Positions 37,541 through 48,414 of a stretch of 64,000 nucleotides of DNA are shown here, piece after piece. Below the pieces are notes generated by a model that did no database searches, was not told the DNA's origin, and saw only the letters and a list, made by a program, of their open reading frames with translations. Position 1 is the first letter of the stretch, and each line of letters opens with the position of its first letter. Source of the stretch: Manihot esculenta (taxonomy: Eukaryota > Streptophyta > Magnoliopsida > Malpighiales > Euphorbiaceae); NCBI RefSeq assembly GCF_001659605.2, contig NC_035167.2, forward strand, positions 4,092,001 to 4,156,000, in the 5' to 3' direction. A program made the translations under genes and the position numbers.

Positions 37541-38436
37541 TGAGAAGAAACACTTGCAAACTCATGTCCAGAAAGATCAAGAAAATAGGTAGTAAACATA
37601 AATTTTCTGCAGCAAATCTTTTCTATAGATATCTATTAACTAATAGATTAGTTACATTAGTAATCAGAAAAATCTTTATCAAAAAGCTCACGTTTACCTT
37701 TCCAGTAATCTTACTATACATTTCAATCACATCTCTGCTGTGGTCTCTGCAAAACATAATTTCAAAACTATATATTAAAATGTCTAGTTTTCCAAAGTGT
37801 TCTATTTTAGCTAGTTTATCAGCCTACACAAACTCATACTGATTAGAACAACATCTTTAGATTTCGTTGTAACTTAATAGAGCATTTTCCAATTTTTGTA
37901 GAAATTTCTATGCAAGAAATAATAGTATCTCCAATGATCAAACTTTAATAGTTGCATATTCCCAACAAGAATAACTATCAAAAGATAAATGATAGTGCAA
38001 ATGTTGTGTCTATTTCTACTTATCGTATCTACTTACCGTAGATATGAAGCACTGATCGACTTCATAATGGTTCGTTGGTACACATCTATCATAAGTGTAG
38101 CAGAATATTTCATCTATAGGCCAAGCAAGTGAATTCCTGGCTTCAATTCTACTCAAGATTGTCAGTCTCCGCTTCAGTCGAAACGAAAGCATATATTTTT
38201 CTCCTTGGGACAACATCGTGGGAATAAGAACAACAAAAAAGATACTTGCAGAATGTCTCAAACTTACATTCTGTTCTTAAAAAACAATATGCATAGGAGA
38301 TACACATGCAAGAAAATGAATTGAAAATAGCAAGAAAAAGGGAAAGAGTAGTTTTCTTAGCCTATATCTCTAATTTCTTAAAAACCAATATGCATAGGGA
38401 TACACATGCAAGAAAATGAATTGAAGATACCGAGTT

Positions 38437-38552
38437 GCTTCTGTGTCAGAATAAGCTGGACTGAGTGAGAATCACTAGTGCTTGGAATAGGATGGCTTCT
38501 GTGTCAGAATAAGCTGGGCTGAGTGAGAATCACTAGTGTTTGGAATAGGATG
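38437..38552. repeat. 58-bp tandem duplication inside a GDI exon
   Basis: The segment beginning 'gcttctgtgtcagaataagc' is repeated head to tail (38437-38494, 38495-38552) with two differences. GDI copy 2 has a single copy near 49760. Because 58 is not divisible by three, this shifts the frame. Confidence 0.85.
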
Positions 38553-38637
38553 GCTCATTATACATATAGCGCGAGTGACTTTTCCAACCTTCTTGACTTG
38601 TTTTATGTGTTGAATGAAGGACAGATCGGGGAGAATT

Positions 38638-39078
38638 TGATGTAGGACTATTTAGACTCCGTCAGGAGTTTTAACCAATATCGTTTGGTTAAGACGAAAT
38701 AAGAGAAAAGATAGGCTGAAAGACTAAAAGTCTTATTAAAATTCCTAAAATATTGAAAAGTGAAAAGTGAGTTTCTAATAGCCAATGGAGGCTATTTATA
38801 ATAGAAATAAAATAATCCTAATCCTAATAGGAGTCTAAAATCCTAATAGCCAAGGGAGGTTATTTACAATAGAAATAAAATCCTAATATGCAAAAATAAT
38901 CCTAATCCTAATAGGAGTCTAAAATCCTAATAGCCAAGGGAGGCTATTTACAATAAAAATAAAACTCTAATATGCAAAATTATAAAAATATCCAAAATAT
39001 CCAAAATAATAATTAAAATATAAAAGTTAGCCCTGGTCCAAGTCTGCTATAAAATCCAAGGCTAGTTGTTCCGTGTCA
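38638..39078 (-). repeat. 3' LTR of the gypsy element (longer form)
   Basis: Boundaries TGATGTAGG and CCGTGTCA match the right LTR. It contains an internal tandem duplication of a block including 'aataggagtctaaaatccta' and about 212 bp absent from the other LTR. Confidence 0.9.
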
Positions 39079-40285
39079 TTCACTTCCACTTGTAAAGAAC
39101 TCGTCCTTGAGTTATCATCAGCAGGGTAGTACTGAAATAGATCTGCCACATTAAACGTCTTGGAAATTTTCATTTCATGTGGGAGGTCAAGAACATAGGC
39201 ATTGTCATTGATCTTCTGAATGATCCGGAATGGACCAATCTTCTTGGCGTCAAGCTTTTTCTGTCATCCACTACGCTCCTTGCGTAAATACACCATAACT
39301 TGGTCACCGACATTGAAGGACTTGAAATGCCTATATTTATCAGCTGTAGCTTTATATTTGTCATCGGCTTCTGTAAGGTATTGTTGTACCTGTTTGAAAA
39401 CATCCGCATGCTGCTTTGCCAAGTTGCTTGCTGCAATACTGTTGTAAGCAAATTCCACCTGGTCTTGGAGGATTTCACTCTCCTTTGGACCCATCTTGTA
39501 ATGAGGCAGATTCGGTAATTTTGATCCAGGAATGAGATCAATCTGATGTTGTATATCCCGCGGAGGTGGAAGCTTTAATGATTCTTCCACTATTTTAGGA
39601 AACTCCTTCAACAGCTTTTTGACGGGTGGTGGTAAAGGTGGTGCATCCTCCATTGTACCTTTTTCTCTCACCAATAAAGCCAGTGTGCCCCCAGATTTCT
39701 CAACTGCGCCTGATAGCTTCTGCACTCCCGTAGAAATAGCAACAACATTCTTCTCTTCCACTTTAGAATGTTTCGCAGAACCGGAAGGCAAGATAGTAAT
39801 CTTCTTTTGATTCCACGTGAACATGTATGAGTTCTCCCTCCCTTTATACAAAGCATCAACATCGAACTGCCAAGGGCGACCTAGCAAAATTCCACAGCAA
39901 TCCATATCCACAACATCACAATTAACAAGTTCAGTATAAGATTTACCGATCGAGATAGGCACGCTGCAAATTCTGTTGACCTCAATTGTCGGACCTTCCT
40001 TAATCCATCTGACTTTGTATGGCAAAGGATGCGGCTGTGTAGGCAACTGCAATTTCTCCATCAATTGCTTAGCTATCAGATTCTCACAACTGCAGCTATC
40101 TATAATTAGCCTGCAAATTGCCTCTCCTATTCGACACTTTGCCTGAAAAATCTTCCTCCTTTGCGTTTCATCCTCCTATTTTGTTGAACATAAGATTTTC
40201 TTCACCACATAGGTGACTTCAGGATTGGCGGCCACAGGATTGGCGGCCACATGGGGATGTGCGGCGGCGGCGGGTTGGTGGATTC
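39079..40285 (-). pseudogene. gypsy pol remnant: protease, RT start fused to integrase end
   Basis: The longest open part (40064-39264) begins in the aspartic protease. The expected Asp-Ser-Gly triad reads DSC just upstream, within LIIDSCSCENLIAKQL, so the active site looks altered. GILLGRPWQFDVDA follows. The polyprotein then runs into the start of reverse transcriptase (PPPRDIQHQIDLIPGSKLPN) and at about 39452-39462 jumps to the integrase C-terminal part (EFAYNSIAASN, then KSFNVGDQVMVYLRKER). The RT catalytic core, RNase H and most of integrase are missing. After one TGA near 39261 the frame continues through [20 protein letters not shown] to the 3' LTR. It cannot encode a working polymerase. 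Confidence 0.88.
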
Positions 40286-40468
40286 CCTGCTGCTAGGGCT
40301 GAGCAATTCTCGGTCTAAACCGAAAAACCGAACCGAACCGATTAAATTCGGTTTATCGGTTCGGTTAATCGGACAGATCGGTTTGGTTCGGTTAGTAGAT
40401 TTAAAATTATTCGGTTTTCGGTTCGGTTCGGTTTAAACATGTTAAATAACCGATCAAACCGAAAAACC

Positions 40469-40560
40469 GAACCCAACCCAACCCAGCCCAACCCAACCCA
40501 ACCCAACCCAACCCAACCCAACCCAACCCAACCCAACCCAACCCAACCCAACCCAACCCA
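40469..40560 (+). repeat. (AACCC)n microsatellite
   Basis: About 18 pentamer units are interrupted once by AGCCC. It lies directly between the CGGTT-rich end and the captured gene fragment of the hAT-like element. It is not the plant telomere unit (TTTAGGG). Confidence 0.95.
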
Positions 40561-40611
40561 GAGGGCCACCGGTTCAGTCGGCGGACGACGACGAGTTTCA
40601 CGAGTCGCCGG

Positions 40612-40911
40612 TTCTCCTTTCACCTACCAAAACCCCCCACACCCTTTCATGGATCACAGATTATATACAGCAAATGGGTTTCACGAGCATCACGTAATTC
40701 CATAGAGACCCGCATCTAGCAGTCAGAGCAGTACTGTGGAATCTTTCAGCGGTCCTAGGCCGCCGGCACAGCAAACAACAACGGCAACAAAAAAATCGAA
40801 GCTTCCGTTGGCGGCGACAGCCCCGAAGAAAAACCATCATCGGACCCCACCGATGGTACCGGAGGATTGTCATAGCGATTGTGATTCGTCGTCATCGGTG
40901 GTTGACGATAG
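40612..40911 (+). pseudogene. Captured fragment of a class II ERF repressor-type gene
   Basis: In one plus-strand frame the DNA reads SPFTYQNPPHPFMDH, HVIP, a TAG stop at 40703-40705, then SSSQSSTVESFSGPRPPAQQ, and RTPPMVPEDCHSDCDSSSSV ending VDD. The TVESFSGPRP and CHSDCDSSSSVVDD blocks are, to my knowledge, characteristic of the region between the AP2 domain and the C-terminal EAR motif of ERF3/ERF4-type repressors. Neither the AP2 domain nor the EAR motif is included. The fragment lies inside the hAT-like element and is GC-rich relative to the flanks. It is a gene piece, not a gene. Confidence 0.75.
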
Positions 40912-41246
40912 AATATTTATTAAATTATTTTATTGAAATTAGAAATAAAAAATTAAAAAAAAATACAGATTTCGGTTTGAATCGAACCGAACCGATTTTT
41001 ATCGGTTCGATTCGGTTCGGTTATACCTTTATAATCGGTTTTTTCGGTTTTATAAATTTTAACAAATCGGTTTTCGGTTTTATCGGTTCGGTTCGGTTCG
41101 GAACCGAACCGACCGATTGCACAGCCCTACCTGCTGCAGGGTCAGCTATCCGATCATCTCCCTCAATTCTGCCAAGGATGCCTCAATCGCAGCAAGTCGC
41201 GCCTCTTGGTTATCTGCCATGGTCGAACTTCGCTCTGATACCAATC

Positions 41247-41475
41247 TGATGTAGGACTATTTATAATAGAAATAAAATCCTAATATGCAAAAATAATCCT
41301 AATCCTAATAGGAGTCTAAAATCCTAATAGCCAAGGGAGGCTATTTACAATAGAAATAAAACTCTAATATGCAAAATTATAAAAATACCCAAAATATCCA
41401 AAATAATAATTAAAATATAAAAGTTAGCCCCGGTCCAAGTCTGCCATAAAATCCAAGACTAGTTGTTCCGTGTCA
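41247..41475 (-). repeat. 5' LTR of the gypsy element (shorter form)
   Basis: Same termini as the left LTR, adjacent to the primer-binding site at 41232-41243. About 212 bp near its 3' end (minus-strand sense) are missing relative to the left LTR. Confidence 0.9.
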
Positions 41476-44223
41476 GAATTTATATAAATTTATGTTGGTT
41501 TCAGCACATCAACTAGTGTAATAAAGTAATTTAAGGTTACCTTGTCAGGCAAATATGATAGATCACAAACAATTTTCTTGCATTTAGCGGTCTCTCCTTC
41601 TGAAGTCACACCAATGGCTTTCCCATCTCCATCAAACTCTACCTGTCATCCATAAAAAAGACACAAACATTAGTAGAAGCAAATATGACATAATTATGAA
41701 GACAATATTAGGGAAATTTATCTTTGTTAGGCTCATACAAGCTGTGATGTTCATCAGCTATTATCGATATAAATTATTTACAAATTTCCAGCACGTCCGT
41801 GATTGTATGAGTTCAAAATTTCAGCTTATGATTTTCCACATGAATAGAGAGCCATAAGCGTCAAACACTCAGCCAATACCATTCTAAATTTTTTCAATTA
41901 CCATCCGAAAAAGGTATAACTGTCTGGACACAACTGTTGTTTAGCAGGTAAGTTCCACCATATACTGCACTTAAGCGCGCAAATGCCTGCCAAAAATACC
42001 ATGTCAAAACAAGATAGTCTGCTACCTAAATCTAAAAATATCAACAAATAAATAAAATGTGCAGATGGTAGCAAACCTGTGGCAGTTCTCCAAGGCCATA
42101 CATTGGATAGATATAAGGTGATCCTCCTTGAAAACGCGCTAATGATTCTGCATAGAGCTTTATTTATAAAAACAAATAACAAATAATAGTTAGAAAATCA
42201 TTTATAACATCTACTTACCAAAGTTGTGTGATATCTTCGATTGAAAACCTTTTAAATGTTGTTTCATTCTTCAATAAATGCTATCTTAAATGTTGTTGCC
42301 GAACAGGACCATGGTTAGCTTAGTAACTTTATCAAGTGTTAAATCTTCATATTAAGAGAAGAACAATAATATTCAATATATATGAGAATGGTTAAAAGTT
42401 CAAATACACACCTTCATTCTTTATAATCATGAAGTGCCAAATTAATGCATGACCAATAAAGTCAATTGTATCATCTTTTAGCCCATTTTCTCTACATTCA
42501 AAGGATAATAGCAAACATCAATCACTACCCAATTGCAGACAAGTGACAGAGAGGTATGCAGATAAGGCTTGTACGAAATAATCTCCCTTGTTGTAACTTT
42601 TGTCAAGTCTCGGCCATTATAAGATTTTGGATTATTTTCTTCAGTCTCGGATATAAGTGAAGAAATTTCGAGCTCGAAACTTCTTAAAAAATCTCAGCAG
42701 GGATGAATTGAATGCTTCAACATCATTTGTTAGGACTTTATAGATCTGAAATTTATAATTATTTGTTGTAGAATCTTGATCAAATATGTTTCTTTTTGTA
42801 CCCTATAAATTAAAAGTGCATCATATTCATACCTTTCCTTTATTATACACAAAACTACCATCAAAAGCCTTCAAGTTAAGATATTTGGTAACATCAGTGT
42901 GGATAAGAACTCGAACCAAATTTCCATTGGCAATGATCAACTACCAAAGCAAAAGGGAGGAAACATTAGAAAAATTGTTTGAATTATTGGTGCATTTGTT
43001 TGAGAGTTTGAAGAGAGCATTAGTGATTGCATTGTTTCACTAGCATTGACGGATACAAAATTAGTATTTAGGAAAAGTATTCACTAATTATAATTATACT
43101 AAACTAATTCTAATTTAACTAAATTTTAACTTTTTTTTTAAGAATCTGAAAGATTAAATGTGACAACCTATTAAATACAAATTTATATTTGATATACTCT
43201 ATTAAAAATTAAAATTTGAGAGGGCGATGACCTCTGTCAGACTCGTCCCTATTCATTAATAAATTTACTTTGCAGACTAACTAAGATATAAATTTTGTGG
43301 TACCCTCTTATGTTCAGATTTCCAGTTTCAATAGGGAAAACAAATAGAAGCAAGGAAATATATCAACAATGCAATATCATATACTCAATGCATACCTTAG
43401 GTATCATATCAACATTATATTCCTTACTTATACCCAAGCTTTCTGGAGGCTTCCCATCACTTCCCCTAAATCGCTTCCAAAGCTTCAATTAGAAAGAAAG
43501 TTAGAAAAGGAAATAGAAAATCAAATAAATAAAAATAAAATGATAAGCATATAATAAATAAAAGAAATCCACATTAGGGTATGAGAGGAATCACCTGATT
43601 AAGATTAAGAGAGGTTGATTCTCCTCCATAATAGTCATTTTTATCCATATGCAACACCTATTTCAGATGAAGATTTGCTAAATACAGAATAATACTATAA
43701 TACTTTTTGGAAGATTTACTAAACACTGAATAATGTGGGTCCCATTATTATGGATGGAATAATTTCTATAAAATATGAGAAAGAATGGACTCTGCTTTCT
43801 TTTTGCATATGTCATACTGAAAATCTCATTCTGGGTACTAAGGCTCATGAGGAGTTGAAGAAAACAAAGTTTTATGCATGTAGATGAGGAAGTGCAATGA
43901 CAGCCTACTCTATAATAATTGAAACTTGGCAGATGGGAGAAATTACTTGGGACTGTCATGCTTCATGTCTAAAATTGTTTTCAATGCAAGGAAAGGACTT
44001 AAATAGTTTATATACAACGATAACTTAAATAAAATAAATTAATGATTTTTTTTAAGCATTAAAAAAATAATATACTTCAAAAACGCACCGCAGTCTGATT
44101 GTAAAATTAATAATTAACTATGAAAGGAAGATTTACCTTGAGTCCATCGACAGAGAGAAGGCCACTCAGAATGCATTCCTTGAGACCAGTACCAAGAACT
44201 ATCACATCATATTCTTTATCCAT

Positions 44224-46951
44224 GCTTGATTAATTTGCTATTAATCGAAACTCGAAAGAGAAAAATAAATTAAAAAAGATCTGCGTGTTTTTTTTCTTCT
44301 AAGGAAAAAGGAAACTGAAAGCCTGGGTTAATAAAGATCTCGAACTGTTGTTTAGTGGGAACCAACTATGCTAAGATTTAGAAGTTAAGTTTCATGATTT
44401 GAGAAGACTTAATAAGACTTAATAAGCTAAACAAAAGAGAAAATTTACTTATTTGTTCTTACTCAGATATTTACTTTACTACAATTATCAATAATATATA
44501 ATTTTACACCATTTAGAGATTCACCTTTTCATGTAGTATTTTAGTTTTATTTATTTATTTTAACCCATATGTGCTTTTTTTTTTTAACGAAAAATTGAGG
44601 ATTGGAGGAGTAGAATGAGACTCAGATTTACTCAAATTCACTTACCATCAGATTAAATCTGTGAGATAGTCCATAATCCTTAACGATGTAAATAATTTTT
44701 CTATTACAAAAATTTAAGTGGTTCCTAATATATGAAAATTCTAACTTATTATAAACCACATAGTTATTTATGAATAATATTTGAGTGTCATTTGTCCACC
44801 ACAGTAATATTATTTGATGCCCAAAAAATTATGTGCACTTTGATGTAGGTAATATTTTCATACATACAAAAATTTTAAATATATTTCTCGATCATTTATC
44901 ATGATATCTAAAATATCTGATTTATGCTTAAATTTAAAGTAACACAACTTTAATATTTCTTTTTCACTATTTGTATAATATACTTTATCGGTTTATATTT
45001 TATATATAAAGTTGATCCACTTTATTTGTTTGATTTTGAATATAATCGTAATCAACCTTATTAAATAGTTTATAATTCAAAGCAATTTCACATATAGGAA
45101 CAAAGAGAATTACCAATGTTCAAAATAAATATTATTGTTAATTAAAAAAATTATAATGTTTATAATGTTTGATGTTATAAATTACTGAAATTAGAAATTG
45201 TTGATGCTCTAAAGTTAAAAAATTTATATATTTTATTTTTAACCACCAATTTAATTAAAATTATAGATTAAATAAAATAAATTTAATTTAATTTACTTTT
45301 CATATTATGATAAAAAAAAAACCTTTTTCTCTATAATAACTATGAAGAAATTTTAGTAAGGGAGATTCTAATAATAGCATTAAGATTGTGAGAGAAAACT
45401 ATTAAAATTTTAATAATAGTATTAATATTTTTCTGAAAAATATTTTTCATATGGTTTGACATTTGAATTACTCATCAAAATTAGTCGAAGAAAATATTTT
45501 TCAATTAAAAATAAAAATAAGATTATTTTAAGGAGAATGACTTCCTCCTTTACTAAAACCTCTATATATAAATATGTATTTAGTCAAAGGAATTCATTTT
45601 ATGCATTTTGATAAACTTATTAAAACTTCTATATATAAATTGATTAATATATTTTATTTTTTAAATTAAAATTACACTATTGAAAATAAATTATTTTGTT
45701 GAAAAATATTATATAAATATAAATTATTTTTCATTTAAATTGATGAATAAAATAACATAATTTGATTGTTCTCTCTAATGATATCTTGTCCAATAGTTTT
45801 GTTTTATTAAACAATCTTGTCTAATAATTTAAATTTCAAAAACTAAGTTAACTCGATAACTATGGATCTTTTTTGGAAGAGAACAACAGACAAATAAGAA
45901 TGGATGAGCATGAAAGATCCAAGAAGTTTTTTTTTTTTTGTTTTAAATATTCAAGTGTTATAGTCTTTGGCAACAAGGTAAATTTCAATCAATCAGACTC
46001 ATTTTCATAATATACATTCATTAAAATACCAATAAAATTATCCACCGGTATCAGAACAACTCTCAAATTTTACTATTACATAGAGTAGGCATTCTCTTGA
46101 AAGAGTCACATTATAATAAAAAAATAATTTATTTCTTTTTATAAAAAATTTTATCAAAAAACTCTTTTAAATATCAACATTTATCATTGAGTCCCACCAT
46201 TCAGAATCAAATAAGATAGAGATCAAACTAGGAATGCCATCTAAATAAAGTCAAGAATCAAATATGTCCAAGTATATGAGCTATAATTAAATTGCGTTTA
46301 GTGTTTAAAGACTAGTCTATTTGTGTTGGCAATTGAACCACAGTATTATTTAACACTTTGATATTGTTAATTTTTTATTTAATAAACTACAAATTCAATA
46401 CTGGTATAGCTAATATGTTAAATTATAAATACAAAATAATTTATCATAATTTTATAAAATATTAATTTAAAAAAATATACTCGTATAAATGTCCAATAAT
46501 TATAAAAATATAGATGAGTTTCAAATATAATATAAAAATAAATTTTAAAATATATAAGACCACATATATCAATTATGATTAAGAGGGTGAATAAATAATT
46601 AGTAATTATGGTTTCACCATTTTAGTTATAAAATTTCAATTAATTATAAAATAATAATATAAATTTAAACATGTTTAATTTTAAAAAAATAATAAATTTT
46701 GATGAGTACTGTAAAAATAAATTTTATAACAGTATACAACCGTGAAGGTTTCTTTCTAGATAGAGATTAAGATTCTTTTAATGTGAAAGTCCAACAATTA
46801 ACTTCTTTACTTAATTCTCGCTGAATATAACATCTATATATATATATATATAAGAATATTGTAAATATGAAAATTTTATTTATTTGAAAATCTACTAATT
46901 AATTTTTTTTTAAATTTATTTTTCGACTGCATGTAAGAATCTTGCAAAAAT
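44224..46951. other. Unit remnant: peptide-gene upstream flank joined to GDI 5' flank
   Basis: From about 44365 the sequence ('gctaagatttagaagttaag', then 'aataagctaaac') matches DNA upstream of the peptide genes (32680, 36145, 60985). Homology continues to about 46370, and 46430-46950 then matches the 3' flank of a peptide gene. The peptide gene expected next to 44365 and its TATA box are absent, replaced by GDI. A SINE-like insertion is at 44574-44672. No ORF is supported. Confidence 0.65.
44574..44672 (-). mobile_element. SINE-like insertion with poly(A), minus strand
   Basis: Relative to the aligned paralogous block at 32890, about 100 bp are extra here. On the minus strand they read 'ttaatctgatggtaagtg' through 'gagtctcattctactcctcc' and end in an A run (the T run at 44575-44585). 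The tRNA-like layout is decayed. The class is inferred. Confidence 0.5.
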
Positions 46952-47239
46952 CTACTTCTTAACTTTTTTCTCGGTTTCTTTTCTGCTGGGAGCAGAGGCT
47001 TCTTTACCGCTGGGAGCAGAGGCCTCCCCGCCGGGAGCCGAAGCCTCTGCAGCGTCTTGTAACTCAGCTATTTTCTCGGTTTCAGGATCAGCTTCTACTT
47101 CGCCTTTTATCTCGTTAGCAGCAGCAAGTTTTTTCTCTTCCGTTTCTGCGCTCTCTTTCTTTTGAGCGTTTGAAACAGAAAGGAAGGAAAATATAATCAA
47201 CAATGAAATACAACCGATGAAAAACCCAAATTTCTTCAT
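46952..47239 (-). CDS. EASAP-repeat secreted peptide, copy C (95 aa, long form)
   Basis: The signal peptide MKKFGFFIGCISLLIIFSFL ends SVSNA. The mature part starts with a charged, mostly acidic segment absent from copies A and D (ESAETEEKKLAAANEIKGEV and EADPETEKIAELQDAA, about residues 29-65). It then has three repeats (EASAPGG, EASAPSGK, EASAPSRK) and an ETEKKVKK tail. It is open from start to stop with a TATA box at 47319-47326 (TATAAAAG, minus strand). It shares AELQ-AA and the KKVKK tail with pseudogene B. Predicted secreted or wall-associated; function unknown. Confidence 0.72.
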   Translation of the reverse strand: MKKFGFFIGCISLLIIFSFLSVSNAQKKESAETEEKKLAAANEIKGEVEADPETEKIAELQDAAEASAPGGEASAPSGKEASAPSRKETEKKVKK

Positions 47240-47326
47240 CTTGTAAACTCAACTATGGATTTTATTTTTTTTTCATTTTTTTTTTTGTCTGTATGAATAA
47301 ACATACGGAGCTCTAAACCTTTTATA

Positions 47327-48414
47327 CTTCTCTTGATGCTAAGATTTGGAAGTTAAATTCCATGATTTGAGGAGGCTCAATGAACTAAATTAGGAAGAAA
47401 ATTTCTACTTCTATATTTTTTACATGACTCAATATTTGCTTTTAAAATCTTAACTAAAATTATCAACAATACATAATTCTACTATATCTAGAGATTCAAC
47501 CTTCAATGTAATAATAAGATTTGAATGTTTAAACTAATTTTATTATTTTTTTAACCAATATATGCTTTTTGTGATTTATGATTCTTAATGACTTAAATAA
47601 TGTTTCTATTAAAAAAATTTAAATGGTTCCTAATAATTTTTTTGCATCTCTGAATGAAGAGTTATATAAAAATTCTAACTAATTATAAACCAAACAGTTA
47701 TATTATGAATAATATTTTAGTGTCATTTATTTAACACTATTTATTATTATAAATATATTTTTATATTAAAAAATAAATTCAATATATATGTTAGCTAAAA
47801 AAATTCATAAAAACTAAAAATCTTAACTAATCTTATAAAGATTTATATTTTTAATTTATTATTTTTCATCATTTTTTTCTATTAACTTAAGATTCAATGG
47901 TGGAGTGTGACAAAATAGAGGTTGGAGATAGAAGGCACAAGTTATCAAATATTTGAAGTTAAATAGAAAAATTTAATATCATATTATCTTATTAAATTTA
48001 CTTAAAATAGTATTTTTGTGATTGAAAGTTTTCCTCTTTGCAAATTTAAATGCAAGAGGTATTTTACAACTGTTTAAAACAATATTGCTAGGATTTATTG
48101 TCCTGAAAATGAATGATATTGTTTTGATTTTTTGTGGTGAAATCTTATCTAAAAAGCATGTGGTTAATACTTGTAGATATGCAGTTTCTTGCAAAATGAA
48201 ACTGAAAGACATAGAATTTTTAAATAATTAATTGAGGAAAATATTAAAATTAAAAATTAAACAAAATTAAAGTTCATGTATTTTATTTCTAAAAATTATA
48301 AAATATTTAAACAGTTACCTTTAAAAAATTTCTTTTAGTACATTTTAAATACTATTTTTTTTCTTCTAAAATGCACTATTATAGTATCCAAAACCACAAT
48401 CACTATTGCATTAA
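47327..48414. other. Noncoding spacer upstream of peptide copy C
   Basis: 47330-47990 is homologous to 36130-37200. A 69-codon plus-strand ORF at 48022-48231 has no start context, family match or paralogue, so I leave it unannotated. The sequence then runs into GDI copy 2. Confidence 0.55.

Larger units (their letters stand above)
40294..41129 (+). mobile_element. 836-bp hAT-like element nested in the gypsy element
   Basis: Ends are TAGGGCTGAGCAAT on the left and, reverse complemented, TAGGGCTGTGCAAT on the right. A perfect 8-bp target duplication, CCTGCTGC, is at 40286-40293 and 41130-41137, the size typical of hAT elements. Both subterminal regions carry inverted arrays of CGGTTCGGTT motifs. 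There is no transposase. The interior holds an (AACCC)n tract and a host-gene fragment. Confidence 0.85.
38638..41475 (-). mobile_element. Internally deleted Ty3/gypsy LTR retrotransposon in GDI copy 1
   Basis: The element reads on the minus strand. The 5' LTR is 41475-41247 (229 bp; TGACACGG...CTACATCA) and the 3' LTR is 39078-38638 (441 bp). The primer-binding site TGGTATCAGAGC (41243-41232, initiator tRNA-Met type) lies three bases inside the 5' LTR. A gag start (MADNQEARLAAIEASLAELR) begins at 41220 and soon hits a stop. The 5-bp target duplication GAATT is at 38633-38637 and 41476-41480. The matching intron of GDI copy 2 near 49900 lacks the insertion. LTR lengths differ because the right one lacks about 212 bp present in the left. 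It is defective. Confidence 0.92.
37541..44223 (-). pseudogene. GDI: Rab GDP-dissociation inhibitor pseudogene, copy 1
   Basis: GDI extracts GDP-bound Rab GTPases from membranes. Intact exons at the 5' end: 44223-44137 ([20 protein letters not shown]), 43657-43595 (DKNDYYGGESTSLNLNQ), 43482-43396 (RFRGSDGKPPESLG) and 42940-42833 (IIANGNLVRVLIHTDV), all GT/AG and in phase. Lesions then accumulate: the exon near 42765-42580 lost two bases after YIRD, the next exon breaks down after DFIGHAL, the exon near 41985 lost its end after LLN and its donor, an exon near 38437-38552 carries a 58-bp tandem duplication, and the last exons near 38.0 and 37.55 kb are eroded. A gypsy element occupies 38638-41475 within an intron. 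The start codon and the GTG-type dinucleotide-fold region survive, but no full protein is possible. Confidence 0.92.

Noticed and set aside
40469..40560. Possible interstitial telomere repeat
   Set aside because: The unit is AACCC/GGGTT, five bases, not the plant CCCTAAA/TTTAGGG heptamer.
40342..40623. Minus-strand ORFs with GLGWVGLGWV repeats
   Set aside because: They are translations of the (AACCC)n microsatellite and the CGGTT arrays of a transposon; no gene structure.
48022..48231. 69-codon plus-strand ORF
   Set aside because: No family resemblance, no paralogue in the other duplicated blocks, and it lies in spacer DNA.
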